A stretch of 64,000 nt of DNA from Sciurus carolinensis (GCF_902686445.1 NC_062226.1:12496001-12560000); one strand, 5' to 3'; numbered from the stretch's first letter, positions 10,901-20,015 are shown. Numbers and translations: made by a program. The notes: generated from the sequence alone by a model not told the origin.

Positions 10901-13900
10901 TTTTTCATAATGAAAAATTAACAACACACACACAAAAGAAGACCTTCCATTCCTGGCCCTGGAGCAGGGTAGCCTGTGTTTTCAACTGGCAATGCCATTT
11001 GCTCACTGTGTGAACATAGATAAATCATCTCATTTCTCTGAACCTCAATTTCTTCATCTGTAAAATAGGGCAAATGATACCTATTTTGTAAGCAGATTTG
11101 AAGAACTGCATGAGATGATGTAATCATGACAGAAAACTACTGAAGCTGAATCTTTTTGACCAATGGTCAGCAAATTTTTTTTTTTTAAAGCCAGGTAGTA
11201 AATATTTCAGTCTTCACAGACCATATGGTCTCTATCTCATCTATTCAGCCATAGAGTAGTGGAAGCCATAGAGACCCAAACGGGACTTCAATACATATGC
11301 AAGGTTTGAAACCTGCAAAAGTGCAACCACCCAGCTGCACCGAACCAGCTGCAGCAGCGACACCATGTGGCGGGAACTGGAGCAACACAGTGGTGGACTG
11401 ATGAGCCTCTCTTGTCTTCTTGTTTATGAAGCTGAATTGAACTGAATAACTCTGAACTGAGTAACCCCCAGATTTCTGGATAACTAAGGGTGGAGTGGGA
11501 GAAGGTCTTAGGAGGAAGATCCCTGCCAATGAGGCCAAGTGAGTTTTGGGCAGCCAAAGAAAAACCCTAACCTGATTTGTACACTACCCTGGAAAGCATG
11601 GGAAATGATTTACACTAGTGAAGAACCAACACAGAGCTAGGATGCAATGCATAGCACACCAATCACTCCTTCTCACACTTCATCATCAAGTCTCCCCCAC
11701 CCCAGCTGACTCCCCCTCATTAGGAGGTCAGCTTCAGGCAAGAGGTACCCTGGAAATATGGAAACATTAGTCTCTCGCTGCCTCTGACTTTCTAGGTGAC
11801 CTCAGACATGACACTTTGCTGTCCTTTCCTGTCCTCATCCCTGGTTCTGGACACGTCAGCTGTCTTGTCTTGGTCTTCCGGTTGGTGAGATGTCAATAAT
11901 TGCTCTTCGACCTCCATTTTCCCAATAAGGAGAACTGAGCACCTCCTACAATCCCCAGGCCCAGCTCCTCACCCCCTCCCATTACCTTTGGTCCCCATGG
12001 GCGTTGGGCAGTCTTGGGGCACAGAGGGCAGAATTCGAGTGTAATAGCTCACATTGGAGAAGGACTCCCAGCTGATATAGTCGTAGGCTATGTTGTACGT
12101 GGGAGGGCTGGGGATGAGGTTGGACCGCACTGCAGGGTGAAAATAATGGTGAGGAGCGTGTTCCCACCACAGCCGCACCCGCCTCCCTCCTCCTCTTGGG
12201 TTGGGACTTGTCTTATCTGGCATTGTGGAGTCTCCCCACCCACTGCCAAGAATCCCAAGAACTGGCAGGAGTTCTTGCTCCCCCGATTAGGAAGGCCCTG
12301 CCCCACACCCACCTACGAGCACCAGGCGCATGAGCATATCTCGGATGAAGGTGGCATTGACAAACTCCCAGAACCAGCGCCCGTGCGTGAGCAGGAAGTG
12401 GACAAAAGTGGGGCTGGGCCGCAAGGAATTCCGGAGCCAGGTCCAGAGTTCAGCTGCAGGGGTGGTGGGAGCCACTCAGTTGGCCCTCCTGGCAGGACCA
12501 GAAGTAGCCAGGGTGAAGATGGGGCTTGGGAATGAAGGCCAGGAGGGAACCAAGTAGTCCTGGTGGGACAGGAGTAAGGACATGACAGAGCCAAAACCAG
12601 GTGTGAGGACAGGGACCAGGGGAAGGGAATGTGGCAAGGAATTCCCATAGGAATTCCCCAAACAAGGAGTGCTAGTGAACCAGGAGCAAGAGCCCATGTA
12701 GGAGCCAGGCCAGGGAGAGGGTAGAGCCAGGCAAGGAAGGAGAAGGTGGCCATGGACAGAGACAAGGGCAGGAAATGGGATCTGGGAGGAGGGTCCAGGG
12801 GCACAGGAAGGCTGGGGGGGGACTGAGGTGGAGGCCTGGCTCACGGATGGTGCAGTTGGGGCCAGAATAGCCCGTGCGGGCACAGTCACACTGGTAGCCG
12901 TCCAGGCCGAAGCGGACACAGACGCCCTGGTTCTGACACGGATAGTAACAACAAGGGTTCACTGTGGGCGAGAAACACACGTCAAAGATCATGGGGGTCT
13001 CCTGACCCATCCAATCCCTGATGGGGGAGGAGGGGTCCGAGGAATGGCCTTGGGCTGCAGCTCTGTCCTCGATCACTGGGTAGTCCCTCTCCCTGGACGC
13101 CAAGCCTCCCCCAAGGCTGCCCCCCTCCCCAGTTCCCACAACCAGGAGCATAAATCCCACTCTGCCATTCCCAGGCCCAGCTCTAGCTCACACTGGGTCC
13201 CAAGGATAGTCCCCCCTTCCTCCCTGCTGCCACCAAGGCGGGCAGAGGGAGAGCCCAGACCCCAGCTTGGTTGCTAAGGCTAGGAAACCGCTGATAAGAG
13301 GCTATGGCTGCAGTCCAGGGAGCCCTCACTTCCTGTCGAGTCTGAGCCCAGCACCAAGGGCAGGGTTTGTAGGGGACAGAAAGGGGACAGAGATGGGGTG
13401 TTCTCCCAGACTAGCCCCCAAGTTCTGAGCACCTGGACTCTAGAAAAACGAGATCTGCCATCACAAAGCCCACTTTGCAAAAGGGGAAACTGAGGCCAGA
13501 AACAGGGAAAGTCAGAGAGGACAGGAGACAACGGTCATACCAGACCAGCTGCCTTTCCCTTCACTTCCCACCACCCCTACCTACTGTCCGGACCGTCAAG
13601 TCCATGGAAAGAAGTTTTCAGAACCCTGGGAACAGAGTGTGGGTGGAGAGAGAAGGGAACCCCAATGTCCCATCTGCCTCAGCCCACATTCCTGAGAGGT
13701 CCAGATTTGACCTAAGTGAGGGTCCTGTCTGTGCTCTAAGATCCTGAGGAAGGTCATGGGCCAAGGGAGCAGGAGAGACATGGCCCACAAAGTCTCCTGA
13801 GAGGGTGAGTGGAGTTCTGTAGCTGCCTCCTTCCTCCTGGAGAAACCCCCCAGTCCCTCCCTGCATCTCACACACATCCCTCTGGCCACCCACCCAACCT

Positions 13901-16900
13901 TGCTCAAACCTACACCACCTCAGTGATTCTTTAGAGGCAAAGAGTCTTCTTGAGGTTTATTCAGGTCCACCCCACCCCCAACCGCTCCCTGCTCGGCAGG
14001 GGAAACCAAGGCTCAGGGAAAGGCAGAGACTTGGCCAAGGACACACAGCAGAGCCAGGCAGACCCAGAACTCCTGGCTCCTGGCAGGAGCTCCTTTCCTG
14101 GTCTTCTGCAGAAAATACCAGAATCCCTTCTGCAGACACTTCTTAATCTGGGCTTGGAGCCAGCGGTACAGGGAACTCTTACTCTTGGTACAACTGAACA
14201 CTGGGCGCCAAGAGGGTAGCAAAAGGTGGGAGCAAACTGGCATGAAACGCTCAGTCAGCTCAGGGTGCCAGGGTCGGAGGGCAGCACCCTGGGCAAGCGC
14301 TGGCCCTCCCGTCTCCATGTCCTCTCTTCACAGCATGGGGCGCAGCCTGGACAGCAGTTTCCTCCTGCCCGCCCCCCTTCTGAGAGGGCACCCAGCACCC
14401 CCCACATAGACACACAAGAAAAAATCGCCAGACTCACGCAAAACATTTTGCTTGAGCCCCAGTGACGCCCCACAGCCTCACAATGGCATCCGTGCGGCCA
14501 GCAGGGGTGTAGGAGGGAAGGGCCAAGGGGAAAAGGCTGGACAGAAAGGCCTTATCAGGCTGCCACAGGCAGACCTGGCAGGCAGGACCCAGGGAAGGGA
14601 CCTGGCAGGACCCTAGCCTCCCCCTGGCATGGCCACAGGCCCAAAAAGGCCAAAGGGGCTCAGGATCCCGCTCTGGCTGGCTCAGGGGTCTTGTCCCTCT
14701 CCCCTGCTGGGCTTCTCCTCCTTGATCCCAAGTCGCCTGCCCCAGGAGCCCCTGGAGCTCTCCACTGCCCAGCTCCCAACCCTCGCACAGGCCTATGAGC
14801 TCCAGCGGTCCAGTCCCTCCATGCAGCGGGCTCGAGGGCTAAGGCCAAGCCTCCCTGGGCTCTGGGCCCCCATCTCCAGGGCAGCAGGGCTCTCAACAGG
14901 GCCCTGAGCCTCAGGCCTGCTGCTGCAGCCCCCCTCCACCCAGGGCCAAAGGCTCCTCCATCCTCATCCTCCAGCAGTCTCCTCCCCACCAACCAGACCC
15001 TCCCTCTGAGCCTCTGCCCTACCCCCCAAAGTTGTCCCCAATGTCCCCACTCTGACTCCCAGTCTCTTCTCCTGGCTGGTCTCCACCACAAGCTTCCAAG
15101 AGAGGGGGCCACACCTTCCCCAGTGTCCTCCTCCCCACCCAGGCTGGGCACACAGCCTGGGCTCAGCCCAGGTCCTAGGGAGACCCAGCCACTCAGGGAG
15201 CCAGATGTGGTGGCCAGAGCTTAGCAAATGTCTGTGGAATTAGTAAAATGACATAAGGAGACTGGCCACTCCCAGGTTAGCCCTTGTCCTCGAAGCCCAC
15301 CCTCTGAGGTTAGAGGCAAGGCCTCCGTCTGTGCCCCCAGTTCTGCCCCAGCTGGGAGCTCCGCCTTCAGTTGCTGCCCAAGCCATGCCCCGCCCCTGCC
15401 AAGAGGGCCCCCCTCCCCCTCCCAGCTCTCGGTCCTCCTCCCGCAAGCCGTTTCCATAAACACCAGCTGCCCCAGGGCAAGCAAACTCCTCCCTGGAGCA
15501 GACCACAGCCCTGGAGCCCCAGCGTGTCAGGGTGGGCCCAGAGGAGACCGGCGCTGCTTGACCACAGCGGGACTGTCACCGTGGGACTGGGGAGCCAGGG
15601 CTGTAGTTGACCAAGTCTATGACCTTACATTCCTACCACCCATTTATCTTCCCAGTGCTCTCAGGAGGGTGGGAGGCCCCCATTGCACAATGAGGAACAC
15701 GGGTCCCCAAGGAGGCCGGAGCCCCATGGCTCCCAAGCTGCAGAGCAAGGCTTGAAGCCCCTTCTCTTCCCTTCCCTCCCCTCCCCCTCCTGGAGGTGCC
15801 CAGGCCTAGATTTGGGGGAAGGAAGGGAAAGGAAAGTCACTTGTCACTTTGATCCACAAGCTGGGAATGACCACTGGTGAGGTAGGGTTGTCACTGTTCC
15901 TTCAAGGTAAACCTTGAAAATCCTGAAGGTATGAAACCAGGACCCCAGTGATCAATGTCTCCTGCTGCAACCAGAGCTCCAGGACCTATTCATACAGGAA
16001 GTCCTCCTTCAGTCTAGCTTCAATCCTGCATGTTTTCATTCCAATCCACTTGTGTGCTCAGGAGAGGACACCCCTCCACCAAGTTCTCCAAGTGGGGAGG
16101 TGGAGGCAGGGGGTCTAGCTCACCCGGAATCTCCCTCGCCCCGCACAGGCCAGGTGCACCACATAGGTAACAGGAAAGGTGAAGTAGAAAGCGACCGCTC
16201 TTGCTGGCTGCGTGGCCTTGGCAAGTCCCTCAGCCCTCAGGGCCTGGTTTTGCTTTCACACCCCACTGAGGTGCTAGAGCAGGCAGCTCAAAGGCAGGCT
16301 CCATGACATCCCGCCCCCCACTTCACGGTGGAGACAATCTGTCCCCGTCCATCACGCTCATCAGTGTCACTCCCCTGCCCCGTCAGCAGAGTCCTACAAC
16401 CTGCTCTTGCTGAGTGCTGAGACCCTGAGGCAGGAATGACCCCGGCTGCCCACAGGGCACGCAGACCTGGAGGCCAAGCAGCCAGGCCGTGTTCCCATGG
16501 CCAACCACTCTCCATGACCACCTGACTCCAGGATCTGAGCAAGAAAATGTCCTCCAACGCAAGAGCTGGGGCCCTGGACACAGGGCTAAGCGTGACTAGG
16601 AGACAGGCACAGCCGGGGAACACCAAGTCCTCCAGGATGTGGAGGCGGGAGGCAGCAAGAGAAGAGGCTGCACCCAAATCCCCTAAGAATAATATTTAGA
16701 GAAACTCCAGGGGCCTGGCAACCAAAGAGAAAAAAATGGCCCTGAGTAGCCAGGCCTGGGCCCAGCCCCTGCACCTAGCGGGGAGGGAGCTCAGGCCCTC
16801 CCAGGCCCTTCCAGCCCCACAGTAGCTGGAGGAGCCCCGCTAGGAGAGGAAGCCCCTCCCGCCACAGGCCCAGCTGGTGCTGGAGATTGGAGGCAGCAGG

Positions 16901-19810
16901 CTGCAGGCAGAGGGAGACCGCAGCACAGGCTGGGTCCCCACCCCACATGCCACAGCCCTGGGCAGATGCACCTCGCACACAGCTCTAGCCTCAGGTCATG
17001 CCCCATCCATCTCTCCCTACCTAGGAAGAGGGCACAAAGCCAAACCCAAGAGCTGGAGGGAATGAAACTGAGTACGACAAATCCCCTGGTCCAGCCTTGT
17101 CCCTGGAGAAGGACCCCACCTCCTCCCCCACAGACAGCAGGAGCCCCACTCCCTCTGGCCACCTGCCCTCCCAGGTGAGTCTCAGCCTTGTCTTCTCGTT
17201 TCTTGATTCCTTTGATCCCCCTCTGGGGGTATAAAACCACAGCCTTCAACTTCTTGGGGCAGATGCCCGGGTGGCTTGGGCTTGAGTTTACTCACAGACT
17301 GGGCATCCAACCTTCTGCCCTGCACCCCACCCGCCACCCATTCTTTCCTTGATCCTTGCTGGGTTTCCTTGCCTCCTGACTGGGTTCCTGGGCCTCCAGT
17401 GCTGCCTCAAGTCATCCATCCATCCTCCTTCTCTTACTCCCAATGACCTTCAGCCCAAGTTCCAACTTCTCCCCCTGAATTTGAAGGCCCTGGCCATCCA
17501 GCACCTGCCCCACGTACTATGGCTCCCTAGTCAACGATCACCTCTCACTGCTCAGAGCCTGTGCCTTGGCTCATGCCACTGCTTCTACCAGAAAGACCTT
17601 CGTAGTGCTTCACCATAAAGTCTTGGTGTTTCCCACCAAGGTCCATTTCAAATGTCACCTCCTCCCAGAAGCCTACCTCGATTCCTCACACTGAGGTGCA
17701 GCTACTCCCTCCCCTGAGCCCACCCCCTTTACATTCCTAAGCCGTGGCCCTTGATTCTCTGGATAACGTCTGTTGGCATTTGTCTCCGCCATCAGACTGT
17801 GAGCTCCTCCAGTCTGTCTCCCAGCCCCAGCCAAAGACTGACAAAAGCAAGCCCTTGGGAATGAATAGAGCAATTCTGTTTAGGAACTTACGATTAAAAA
17901 GTAGAAAAGTTGAGATAGATAGATGGATTGACTGTCTGATAGATAGATAGCTCAGACTGGCTTCTTGTGCAGCTCTGGTCATGAGTTCACACACTATCCT
18001 AGCAAGGAACCCAATACCAAGCAAAATCCAGGGGTGGGCAGGGATAAACTTGAGCAATATGGATCCTCTGGTACAGCCAAGATGGACTCCATCCCTGCCC
18101 CACAAGAGAGACATAAGTAACAAAGAAAGAGGCTGGACAGACCCTGTGTACCCAGAGGCCTGGATGGGGCCAGATGGGGCCTTAGAGGAAGGACTGGGCT
18201 CATCTGGGGACTAACAAAATAAATTGTGGAGGCAGCCGAGTTAGGCTGCCGCTCTGCCAGCTCACTGGGGGTGGGCGGGTCTCAGGCAAGTGGGCTCACC
18301 ACCTCTGGGCCTCAAGTTCCCCTTCTGTAGAATGGTCCTAACACATCTCCCTGGCAGGACTGTGGTGAGCAACTCAGAAGTTGATGCACACAGCAAACCT
18401 TTGTAAACTGTAAAGTGCCGGCCGCCAGGAACGTCCTTCTCCTCTTTACACAAACCAGGTTTTTGCTGAACCCAAATCCTTTCCTAGAGTAGTCTCCATC
18501 CTTTCCTCGGCTCCCCCAATGCCACCTACTCAACCAGAAACCTGGAGACTCACAGAAAACGTTCCTCTCTCCGCTGAGCACCAAGTTCCTAAAGCATCAC
18601 AGCAGAAAGCCCCGACCACCCTGCTCCTTTCCTGTCCTTTCTTGGTCCCATTTTACATATGGGAAATGGGAACTCAGAGAGGGATGGGCCAGCCAGGTAG
18701 AGGGGGGGAGCTGTGTTCAGAGTGTGCAAAGACCCCCCCCCACACACACACACACACAGAGTAAGCTGGGGGAGGAAGTCTGGCTGGATGAGGAGTGAAT
18801 TCCTTCACCTGGCTCATGTCTGTGGGAGGGAGGGTGGAACTGCACAGAACTTGACTTTCCCCATAGTACTTGGTGATGAAATCAAAGGAGTTCAGGGGCC
18901 CCCCCCGCCAGCATGGGGCAAGGGGAGTTTTCTGGGGAAAGACTCTGCAGAGTGCTTAAAGTCAGACAGAGCTGAGTTCAAGTCCTAAGCCCACCACGTA
19001 CTGCGTGAGCTTGGGAGTGTCCGCACCCACTGAGCTTCAGTTTCCTCATCTGCTCAATGGAGGCCTCATACGTGAGGATTAAACCCAGGAAAAACATCCT
19101 GACTCTGTAAATGAATGGCCACCCGCCATCTTCACAGAATGGCTGATGTACTCGGGTCTTCACCAGGAGAGACCTTCTCTCTTGAGGCTGGGAATCAGGA
19201 TGAGTTCCCAGAAAATTGGAAGCTGGAGAAAGGGAACTCGTTGGCCCGGCGGCTTTGGCCTCTGCGCTTCCTGCGAAAGAGGACCCCGCAGGAAACAGCC
19301 AGCTCGTTGGGGCGGAGGCGTTTGCAGAGCTGGGGCCCAGAACAGGTAAGGGGTCTGCAGAGGAGAAGTCCCTGCCCGCCCTGCGCCGGCTCCATTTCCG
19401 ATCTGCCGTTCCGTGTCCCGCGAAAGAGCCTCGTAGCCCCCTAGCCACGACCTCATCCCCGGGGGTCTCCATCCCAAAGGACTCGGCCCCCTCTGCTTTC
19501 CCAGGCGCTGCCCAGAAAGGGGAAGCTGGGCCGGCCAGCGGGGCGGAGAGGGGTTTGGACCAAGCCAGGGGCTCAGCACCCCGTGCTCCCGGCGGGCACG
19601 GAGGGGGCCGCCTACCCGGTGCGGGCGCCTCAGGGTCCACGGGCAGGACCCGAGACGGCGGCAGCAGGAGCAGGAACAGGAGCAGCGGGAACCGGAGCGC
19701 GATACTCCTCCCTGCAGAGGAGAGAGGCGAGGGGCTGAGCCTGGCGTTCAAGGCTCCGCGAGGAGGCCACGAGGACGCACCGGGACACCCAGGTCCGACT
19801 CACGGCTCAT
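857..19810 (-). CDS. PTGS1: Prostaglandin G/H synthase 1 (cyclooxygenase-1), complete 11-exon gene
   Basis: Converts arachidonate to PGG2 (cyclooxygenase) and then PGH2 (peroxidase) as a haem-containing homodimer on the lumenal face of the ER and nuclear envelope. Eleven exons join in frame with GT-AG introns: 7+96+117+141+144+182+84+247+287+148+356 nt = 1,809 nt, or 602 residues, the length I know for mouse COX-1. Seen in order: signal peptide, Cys-rich EGF module, amphipathic membrane-binding segment with the substrate Arg (MLMRLVL), distal-haem His in HFTHQFF, YHWH with catalytic Tyr385 and proximal His388 (ovine numbering), GAPFSLKG with aspirin-target Ser530, and C-terminal STEL. Isoleucine in MIEIGAPF and the 3'-end structure mark it as COX-1, not COX-2. 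N-glycosylation sequons NCT, NVS and NTS are kept. No stop, frameshift or broken splice site was found. Known as the constitutive isoform of platelets, stomach and kidney. Confidence 0.98.
1889..1926. repeat. GT microsatellite
   Basis: Nineteen uninterrupted GT units in PTGS1 intron 10, likely polymorphic. Confidence 0.97.
2012..2089 (-). repeat. ID-like SINE fragment
   Basis: The minus strand reads GGCTGGGGGTGTAGTTCAGTGG then GGCTTCAATCCTC, the A and B boxes of a tRNA-derived ID-type SINE. Diverged, and no tail is seen. Confidence 0.75.
2190..2420 (+). repeat. L2-like LINE relic
   Basis: Diverged text typical of L2 3' regions (CTTTGCACTTCTCTTACCCTCC, AAATGCTCCTCCC, CAAATCAGCTGAAGTCACC). 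Confidence 0.6.
2549..2696 (-). CDS. PTGS1: PTGS1 exon 10
   Basis: 148 nt starting IGGGRNMD and ending SFQELTG, with the conserved [13 protein letters not shown] segment. Acceptor TTGGCAG, donor GTGAGC. It splits the Gly codon with exon 11 (ACA G / GA GAG AAG). Confidence 0.97.
3278..4357 (+). mobile_element. MLT1-type MaLR LTR, interrupted
   Basis: The 5' part (3,278-3,357: AAGTCCCAACCTGCAGTACC, AATGTGACCTTATTTGGAA) and 3' part (about 4,010-4,357: GATTGGAGTGATGGACCTAC, CTGGCCTCCAGAAC, GCCACCCAGTTTGTGG) match the ends of an MLT1 LTR in one orientation. About 650 bp of unrelated DNA lies between them. Confidence 0.8.
3358..4003 (+). mobile_element. Tigger-like DNA transposon nested in MLT1
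   Basis: Contains GATGGTTTTGCTCTCCATGG, TGGAAAATTCCAGAAATAAA and, at the far end, AGGGTTCAGTACCATCTGAA with GTTTCAGACATCCATTGAGG, words I know from TcMar-Tigger family elements of mammals. No transposase frame is visible. It is a non-autonomous or decayed copy. Confidence 0.65.
4838..5165 (-). mobile_element. Second MLT1-type LTR, antisense
   Basis: Reads as the reverse complement of the same family (GAGGTCAGAAGTCCAAGACG, TTGCAGCCCACCCTAATTTC), opposite to the copy at 3.28 kb. The two form a diverged inverted pair in PTGS1 intron 9. Confidence 0.75.
5225..5560 (+). repeat. L2 LINE 3' relic
   Basis: Ends in CACTGAGCACTGTGCCCCAC then AGTAAGTGCTCAAATGATG, the L2 3' terminal pattern. Confidence 0.65.
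5745..5815 (-). repeat. MIR relic next to exon 9 donor
   Basis: The core reads GGATTTGAACCCAGGTCTGT in reverse-MIR orientation, ending within 20 nt of the exon 9 splice donor. Confidence 0.75.
5835..6121 (-). CDS. PTGS1: PTGS1 exon 9: catalytic tyrosine
   Basis: 287 nt containing [12 protein letters not shown], with the radical Tyr385 and proximal haem ligand His388, and the NTS sequon. Acceptor TGTGCAG, donor GTAAGC. Two residues differ from the human and mouse sequence as I recall it: QYQNRI where Arg is usual before NRI, and NQLYHWH where His is usual. Both are clear in the codons (CAG) and not frame errors. A MIR relic lies within about 20 nt of the donor in intron 9. Confidence 0.97.
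6122..7866 (-). other. PTGS1 intron 8
   Basis: Holds two MIR relics in tandem (6.8-7.06 kb). Elsewhere I see no recognisable repeat or exon. Confidence 0.7.
6795..7060 (+). repeat. Two tandem MIR relics
   Basis: The sequence AATCTCTCTGAATCTCATTTTCC is followed at about 6,975 by AACCTCTCTGAATCTTAATTTTC: two separate MIR cores in the same orientation. Confidence 0.7.
7867..8113 (-). CDS. PTGS1: PTGS1 exon 8
   Basis: 247 nt containing [25 protein letters not shown] interrupted by no stop; the [10 protein letters not shown] helix is a hallmark of animal haem peroxidases. It starts GTGCTGGAC after CCCACAG and ends ATA G before GTGAGG. It lies in the cyclooxygenase catalytic domain. Confidence 0.97.
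8480..8760 (+). repeat. L2 LINE relic
   Basis: Words such as CAAGTCTTTGCACACACTAA, CTCTGCCTGGAAAGCCC and GGGAAGCCTTCCTAGCC are typical of L2. Confidence 0.7.
8991..9124 (+). mobile_element. ID SINE, squirrel type, with target duplication
   Basis: tRNA-derived head (GGGGCTGGGGTTGTGGCTTA, GGGTTCAATCCTC) followed by the tail AAAATAAATAAATAAAATAAAGGC... and oligo-A. A 13-bp direct repeat GATTTAAATTTTA flanks it (8,978-8,990 and 9,125-9,137), showing a fairly recent retroposition. Confidence 0.93.
9344..9549 (-). mobile_element. B1-dID dimeric SINE
   Basis: On the minus strand a B1 half (GCCAGGCACAGTGGTACAC, GAGGCTGAGGCAGGAGGAT) is followed by an ID half (GGCTGGGGATGTAGCAGTGG). Confidence 0.9.
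10161..10244 (-). CDS. PTGS1: PTGS1 exon 7
   Basis: The smallest internal exon, 84 nt and 28 codons, starting VDLGHIYGD and ending LKYQ. It is bounded by CCTCAG and GTAGTG and sits in phase 0 at both ends, so skipping it would keep the reading frame. It belongs to the peroxidase-domain core. Confidence 0.97.
10356..10537 (-). CDS. PTGS1: PTGS1 exon 6: distal-haem histidine
   Basis: 182 nt carrying [15 protein letters not shown]. The QHFTH segment includes the distal histidine (His207, ovine numbering) needed for peroxidase activity. The exon starts GGAAGAAG after CCAG and completes the Gly-Lys-Lys junction with exon 5. It ends at Gly before donor GTGAGT. Intron 6 (111 nt) follows. Confidence 0.97.
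10690..10920 (+). mobile_element. Old L1 3' end
   Basis: GTTCATTATACTATTTTC, CTTTTGTATATATTTGCAAC and TTTTTCATAATGAAAAATT match the terminal part of old mammalian L1 3' UTRs. Confidence 0.65.
10965..11135 (+). repeat. MIR relic
   Basis: CTCATTTCTCTGAACCTCAA with TTCTTCATCTGTAAAATAGG is the MIR 3' half. Confidence 0.8.
11986..12129 (-). CDS. PTGS1: PTGS1 exon 5
   Basis: 144 nt encoding the start of the peroxidase-like domain, including the NVSYYT glycosylation sequon and the conserved segment [10 protein letters not shown]. It begins after a strong acceptor (TTCACCCTGCAG), ends within a Gly codon (AAA G) and has donor GTAATG. The 183-nt intron 4 separates it from exon 4. Confidence 0.97.
12313..12453 (-). 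CDS. PTGS1: PTGS1 exon 4: membrane-binding domain
   Basis: 141 nt encoding the monotopic membrane-binding helices ([27 protein letters not shown]) and the mouth of the substrate channel. The Arg of MLMRLVL corresponds to Arg120, which pairs with the arachidonate carboxylate. The junction with exon 5 reads RLVLVVRSN, where human and mouse, as I recall, have Thr as the residue after RLVL. Donor GTGGGT, acceptor CCTGCAG. Confidence 0.97.
   Translation of the reverse strand: MNSGPGSGIPCGPAPLLSTSCSRTGAGSGSLSMPPSSEICSCAWCS
12454..12844 (-). other. PTGS1 intron 3
   Basis: 391 nt, GC-rich, with repeated GGGAATTCC-like words near 12,640-12,660. No repeat family or extra exon was recognised. Confidence 0.8.
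12845..12961 (-). CDS. PTGS1: PTGS1 exon 3: EGF-like module
   Basis: 117 nt encoding the compact EGF-like domain used in the homodimer interface. Visible cysteines are in [19 protein letters not shown] and GPNC, followed by the NCT glycosylation sequon. Acceptor CCCACAG, donor GTGAGC. It is separated from exon 2 by the largest intron (6.65 kb). Confidence 0.97.
13985..14085 (-). repeat. MIR relic
   Basis: AAGGCTCAGGGAAAGGCAGAG, GGCCAAGGACACACAGCAGAG reads as reverse MIR. Confidence 0.75.
17360..17850 (+). repeat. L2 LINE relic
   Basis: Long diverged stretch with CAAATGTCACCTCCTCCCAG, AAGCCTACCTCGATTCC and CTGTGAGCTCCTCCAGT, in order as in L2. Confidence 0.75.
18250..18410 (+). repeat. MIR relic
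   Basis: CACCTCTGGGCCTCAAGTTCC then TTCTGTAGAATGG and TGGTGAGC follow the MIR order. Confidence 0.7.
18733..18758. repeat. Poly-C plus CA microsatellite
   Basis: C8 followed by nine CA units in PTGS1 intron 2. Confidence 0.95.
18955..19100 (+). repeat. MIR relic
   Basis: AGAGCTGAGTTCAAGTCC, GAGCTTCAGTTTCCTCATC and GTGAGGATTAAA are MIR landmarks, 0.5 kb from exon 2. Confidence 0.8.
19616..19711 (-). CDS. PTGS1: PTGS1 exon 2: signal peptide
   Basis: 96 nt encoding basic residues, then a Leu/Phe-rich hydrophobic core ([12 protein letters not shown]) and a polar segment with likely signal-peptidase cleavage before the EGF module. Acceptor CTCTGCAG, donor GTAGGC. It ends in phase 1 (CCG G) and joins TG of exon 3 to give Val. 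This segment routes the enzyme to the ER lumen. It varies fast in the family, which fits its lower similarity here. Confidence 0.95.
19712..19803 (-). other. PTGS1 intron 1 (92 nt, COX-3-type retained intron candidate)
   Basis: Bounded by GTGAGT and CTCTGCAG. Retention of intron 1 in dog gives the in-frame variant named COX-3. Here the length is 92 nt (remainder 2 after division by 3), so retention shifts the frame. The frame from the normal ATG runs 20 codons and stops at 19,748-19,750 inside the intron. No in-frame ATG within the intron could restart COX-1. Confidence 0.85.
19804..19810 (-). CDS. PTGS1: PTGS1 exon 1 coding part (start codon)
   Basis: Only seven coding bases, ATGAGCC, precede a consensus donor (GTGAGT). 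Joined to exon 2 they give M-S-R-R-S, the COX-1 start as I know it from mouse. G at -3 gives a reasonable Kozak context. The rest of exon 1 is GC-rich 5' UTR whose 5' end cannot be seen. An in-frame ATG without intervening stop lies 52 codons upstream (19,964-19,966), but the family's signal peptide must start here. Confidence 0.95.
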
Positions 19811-20015
19811 GGCGCGGGGCAGCTGGCGGGTGCGCGACGCAGACGACCGGTCGGGTGCCTGGCTCACACTGCCCCGAGCTCCGCCGCCCGGCCCGCCCCC
19901 TCCCCACCCATCCCAGGGCTCCACCCCCACCCTCCCTCCCGCTGTCACCTCGGCCGCCGCCCGCATACTTCCTCTGCTCCAGTCCCAGTCAAGACATTTT
20001 ATTAATTATTGTACG
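19811..20015 (-). promoter_or_regulatory. PTGS1: PTGS1 5' UTR and core promoter, GC-rich
   Basis: Immediately upstream of the start codon the sequence is CpG-rich. It has a GC box (GGGGGCGGGCC, 19,890-19,900) and an ETS/PU.1-like AGAGGAAGT (19,967-19,975). No canonical TATA box is seen, but an AT-rich block (19,995-20,013, TTAATAAAAT) could act as a weak one. COX-1 promoters are known to be TATA-less and Sp1-driven. The start of transcription is not visible. Confidence 0.7.

Larger units (their letters stand above)
10538..11985 (-). other. PTGS1 intron 5
   Basis: Holds an old L1 3' end (10.69-10.92 kb), a MIR (10.97-11.13 kb), and at 11.16-11.29 kb a fragment resembling a common mammalian DNA-transposon relic (GCCAGGTAGTAAATATTT, CCATATGGTCTCT). 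The rest is unassigned. Confidence 0.7.
12962..19615 (-). other. PTGS1 intron 2 (6.65 kb)
   Basis: The longest PTGS1 intron. It is GC-rich and C-rich in 14.3-17.2 kb and holds an L2 relic (17.36-17.85 kb), MIR relics near 14.0, 18.3 and 19.0 kb, and a C8 plus CA microsatellite (18.73-18.76 kb). I see no alternative coding exon. Confidence 0.8.
19230..19970. promoter_or_regulatory. CpG-rich region over PTGS1 exons 1-2
   Basis: GC-rich with frequent CpG across the end of intron 2, exons 1-2 and the promoter, in contrast to its CpG-poor flanks. It looks like a modest promoter CpG island. Long open frames on both strands here are a by-product of the composition. Confidence 0.65.

Noticed and set aside
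12672..13160. 162-codon minus-strand frame extending exon 3 in both directions.
   Set aside because: Only 12,845-12,961 has splice sites and the EGF signature. The flanks are intronic read-through.
18978..19751. 257-codon minus-strand frame running from intron 1 through exon 2 into intron 2.
   Set aside because: It opens with TTG, not ATG, and reads through the exon 2 donor. Only the exon 2 part is real PTGS1 coding sequence.
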